6,502 nt of DNA from Mesoaciditogaceae bacterium. GTDB taxonomy: Bacteria > Thermotogota > Thermotogae > Mesoaciditogales > Mesoaciditogaceae. The stretch lies in the NCBI GenBank assembly GCA_015486145.1, contig WFSH01000194.1:1-6502 (forward strand). The letters run 5' to 3'. Position 1 is the first letter of the stretch, and every line of letters starts with the position of its first letter. Both the position numbers and the translations under genes were made by a program. Positions 4,955 to 6,502 of this stretch are shown here, piece by piece. The notes under the pieces were generated by a model. The model was not told the origin of the DNA and did no database searches. It saw only the letters and a list, made by a program, of their open reading frames with translations.

Positions 4955-5809
4955 TTATTTCTCCCCATAACAGCCTAAACCAAAAGTTTTTGGCCCTGTA
5001 TGCGAAGGAATGGTGGGCCACAGTTTCAAAACTTCATGTGGGATCTTCTCAAAATTTTCTAATTTCTCGGCTACCACACGTTGCAACTCTTTCATCTGTT
5101 CCAATGTGCTTTGAGAAGAGTATCCAAAAATCATCCTCACATTTTTTCGGTTTTCCAAAAAGCGGTGACAGGCTTCTGCCATTTTAGGCAAAAGTTTTTT
5201 TCTTCCTCTAACAACAGAGAAAGTTCCAGCTTCTCCATCCTTGACGGTGAGAATGGGAGACAATTTCAAAATAGAACCCACAAGTCCCGCTGCTTTTCCA
5301 ATTCTTCCGTTTTTTATGAGAAAATTAAGATTCTCCACTGTAAACAAGACAAGCGTATTTTCACGAAAATAATCCCTTCTTTTAATGACCTCACTCAGTG
5401 GTGTACCTTCATCCGCAAGTTCCACCATTCGCCTCAACATCAGGTAAGCCCCAACGGATATGTTCAAGCTATCCACCACGTGTATACGTGAGGGATTTAC
5501 CTCATTCGCGGCAAGTCTTGCGGCGTTGAAAGTTCCACTGACTTTGGACGATATGTGAAAAGACAGTATCTCATCGTATCCTTTGTCAAATAAATTTCTG
5601 TAAAGTTTTTCGAAATCTGCGGGAGACGGATGGGATGTTCTCACCTCTTCACCGGCTAAAACTCGCTCGTAAAACTCATCTTTATCGAGTTTTCCGTCTT
5701 CATACTCGACCGAATTCAAGAAAACCTTTATTCCTATCATGAAAAAAGAGTCTCTCTTCCTGAATTCGTCGCTGATACCACATCCGCTATCCGCTACGAT
5801 GGCAAACAT
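4955..5809 (-). CDS. DegV family fatty-acid-binding protein
   Basis: DegV proteins bind a long-chain fatty acid. In Firmicutes the FakB members present it to the kinase FakA for phosphorylation and phospholipid synthesis, and a Thermotoga homologue crystallised with bound fatty acid. The 284 residues show the two-domain family pattern: VADSG (5-9), TSHPSPADF (58-66), SSKVSGTFNAA (87-97), NGRIGKAAGLVGSILKLSPIL (167-187) and, near the C terminus, SHTGPKTFGLG (269-279). The Thr, Ser, Arg and His in these motifs correspond to the carboxylate-binding network. The ATG at 5809 is preferred over GTG at 5818, because that GTG is part of the Shine-Dalgarno GAGGTGA (5821-5815), 5 nt before the ATG. No fakA-like gene is in the window, so the partner is unknown. 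A -10 box stands between it and pyrG. Confidence 0.92.
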   Translation of the reverse strand: MFAIVADSGCGISDEFRKRDSFFMIGIKVFLNSVEYEDGKLDKDEFYERVLAGEEVRTSHPSPADFEKLYRNLFDKGYDEILSFHISSKVSGTFNAARLAANEVNPSRIHVVDSLNISVGAYLMLRRMVELADEGTPLSEVIKRRDYFRENTLVLFTVENLNFLIKNGRIGKAAGLVGSILKLSPILTVKDGEAGTFSVVRGRKKLLPKMAEACHRFLENRKNVRMIFGYSSQSTLEQMKELQRVVAEKLENFEKIPHEVLKLWPTIPSHTGPKTFGLGCYGEK

Positions 5810-5814
5810 GTATG

Positions 5815-5821
5815 TCACCTC
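5815..5821 (-). promoter_or_regulatory. Ribosome binding site that decides the DegV start
   Basis: Reading the minus strand, GAGGTGA (5821-5815) is a full match to the anti-Shine-Dalgarno sequence and lies 5 nt before ATG at 5809-5807. The in-frame GTG at 5818-5816 overlaps it and has no site of its own. Removing the three extra residues also puts the VADSG strand at the usual distance from the N terminus. Confidence 0.75.
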
Positions 5822-5831
5822 TATTCACCCT

Positions 5832-5860
5832 ATTATACGATAAGAATCGCCATTTTAGAA
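5832..5860 (-). promoter_or_regulatory. Probable promoter for the degV-family gene
   Basis: A perfect -10 box TATAAT lies at 5837-5832 on the minus strand, in the 66-bp gap between pyrG and the degV-family gene. The best -35 candidate at 17-bp spacing is a poor TTCTAA (5860-5855), so the promoter may need an activator or be weak. The expected start near 5826 leaves a very short leader carrying the GAGGTGA site. No terminator for pyrG is seen in the gap, so readthrough may add to expression. Confidence 0.5.
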
Positions 5861-5875
5861 ATCACAACCATAGGG

Positions 5876-6502
5876 TTAAATTTTTCTGTTGGTGCACACT
5901 TCCAGAAATTTTGAAAAAATCGGATGCGGTATGGAGACCTTAGAAACGTACTCTGGATGGTACTGAACACCGATGAAAAACCTTTTTTTTGGCAACTCCA
6001 CAGCTTCCACAAATTCCGACATTGCCGAAACGTTTAAGAGATCTGGTGATTCTGATTCTTTAACCCTAAAAATGTTTCTAAAGGCGTTCAAATTCACCTC
6101 GTATCTGTGTCTATGTCTCTCAGATACGTACTCATGGGAGTATATCTTGTACAGATTGCTCCATTTGGAAATCTTTATCTCTTCGGATCCCAAACGCATC
6201 GTACCACCGAGTTTCATCACTTTTTTTTGTTCTTCCATCATGTCCACCACCGGAAACGGAGTGTTGGGATTGAACTCGGTGGAATTTGCCTCCCTTAAAT
6301 TTGCCACATTTCTTGCATATTCTACCGTCATCAGCTGCATCCCAAGACACAATCCCAAAAGTGGCACATCGTGCTCGCGTGCATATTTTATTGAGCGTAT
6401 CATCCCCTCTATTCCACGTTTACCGAATCCCCCCGGAATTATGATCCCCCGATATCCCTTAAGCGCGTTGTTAAATTCGTCGTCAGAAAGATTTTCTAAC
6501 AC
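5876..6502 (-). CDS. pyrG: CTP synthase, C-terminal glutaminase domain (partial)
   Basis: CTP synthase converts UTP to CTP using ATP and ammonia taken from glutamine. Only the last 208 residues are in the window; the N-terminal synthetase domain and the true start lie beyond the right edge (full length is usually about 530-550). What is visible is a class I glutamine amidotransferase domain: PGGFGKRGIEGM (23-34 of the fragment), the nucleophile elbow GLCLGMQL with Cys52, ANSTEF (72-77), LGGTMRLG (98-105), ERHRHRYEVN (128-137) and GVQYHPEY with the catalytic His182 and Glu184. The triad is complete, so the glutaminase should be active. The leftmost visible codon is an internal GTG, not a start. 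The gene is on the same strand as pyrH, which makes the UDP precursor of its substrate, but several genes and promoters lie between them. Confidence 0.97.
   Translation of the reverse strand: MLENLSDDEFNNALKGYRGIIIPGGFGKRGIEGMIRSIKYAREHDVPLLGLCLGMQLMTVEYARNVANLREANSTEFNPNTPFPVVDMMEEQKKVMKLGGTMRLGSEEIKISKWSNLYKIYSHEYVSERHRHRYEVNLNAFRNIFRVKESESPDLLNVSAMSEFVEAVELPKKRFFIGVQYHPEYVSKVSIPHPIFSKFLEVCTNRKI

Noticed and set aside
5827..5875. CCCTAT/ATAGGG inverted repeat between pyrG and the degV-family gene as a pyrG terminator
   Set aside because: The arms are only 6 bp, 36 nt apart, and no T-run follows; the second arm overlaps the -10 box, so chance is the simpler reading.

Overview
The window looks like a chromosomal segment of a Thermotogae (Thermotogales-like) bacterium. 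The evidence is the UMP kinase, with a GGTSNP variant of the loop that I recall from Thermotoga UMP kinase, a short EF-Ts of the Thermus/Thermotoga type, a DegV-family lipid binder, and a lysine-fermentation dehydrogenase (Kdd) in a moderately AT-rich genome with strong AGGAGG/GAGGTGA ribosome binding sites. The assignment rests on remembered family resemblance, not on a search.

Layout. Positions 1-449 carry no convincing gene. They hold two blocks of a degenerate 7-bp repeat (consensus AGTGAAC), the larger being four near-identical 21-bp units, a 28-bp near-perfect palindrome, and then a consensus sigma-A promoter (TTGACA, 17 bp, TATAAT) with a 5' leader hairpin. That promoter drives a plus-strand pair: a von Willebrand factor A (vWA) lipoprotein with a complete MIDAS metal site (450-1070) and a small exported protein with beta-barrel-like character (1084-1563), closed by a Rho-independent terminator at 1585-1619.

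Everything from 1627 to the right edge is on the minus strand. Read in transcription order it is: the C-terminal glutaminase half of CTP synthase (pyrG, cut by the window edge), a DegV-family protein behind its own -10 box, an unrecognised 104-residue helical protein, a GatB/YqeY-domain protein, L-erythro-3,5-diaminohexanoate dehydrogenase (kdd), elongation factor Ts (tsf, with its own extended -10 promoter) and UMP kinase (pyrH). The unknown gene, yqeY and kdd are tightly packed. tsf and pyrH form the last unit and are separated by a 50-bp gap.

Functionally the minus-strand cluster is housekeeping: two pyrimidine nucleotide steps (UMP to UDP by PyrH, UTP to CTP by PyrG), translation elongation (EF-Ts), a possible tRNA-related factor (YqeY), fatty-acid binding (DegV) and one catabolic enzyme (Kdd) away from any visible lysine-fermentation partner. 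tsf and pyrH are not next to rpsB, unlike the common rpsB-tsf-pyrH-frr order.

The most interesting non-coding signal is the tsf-pyrH gap. There an intrinsic-terminator hairpin shares one arm with a second, mutually exclusive hairpin that would bury the pyrH Shine-Dalgarno sequence. This is a plausible attenuator or translational-coupling switch. I saw no phage, CRISPR, transposase or RNA gene.
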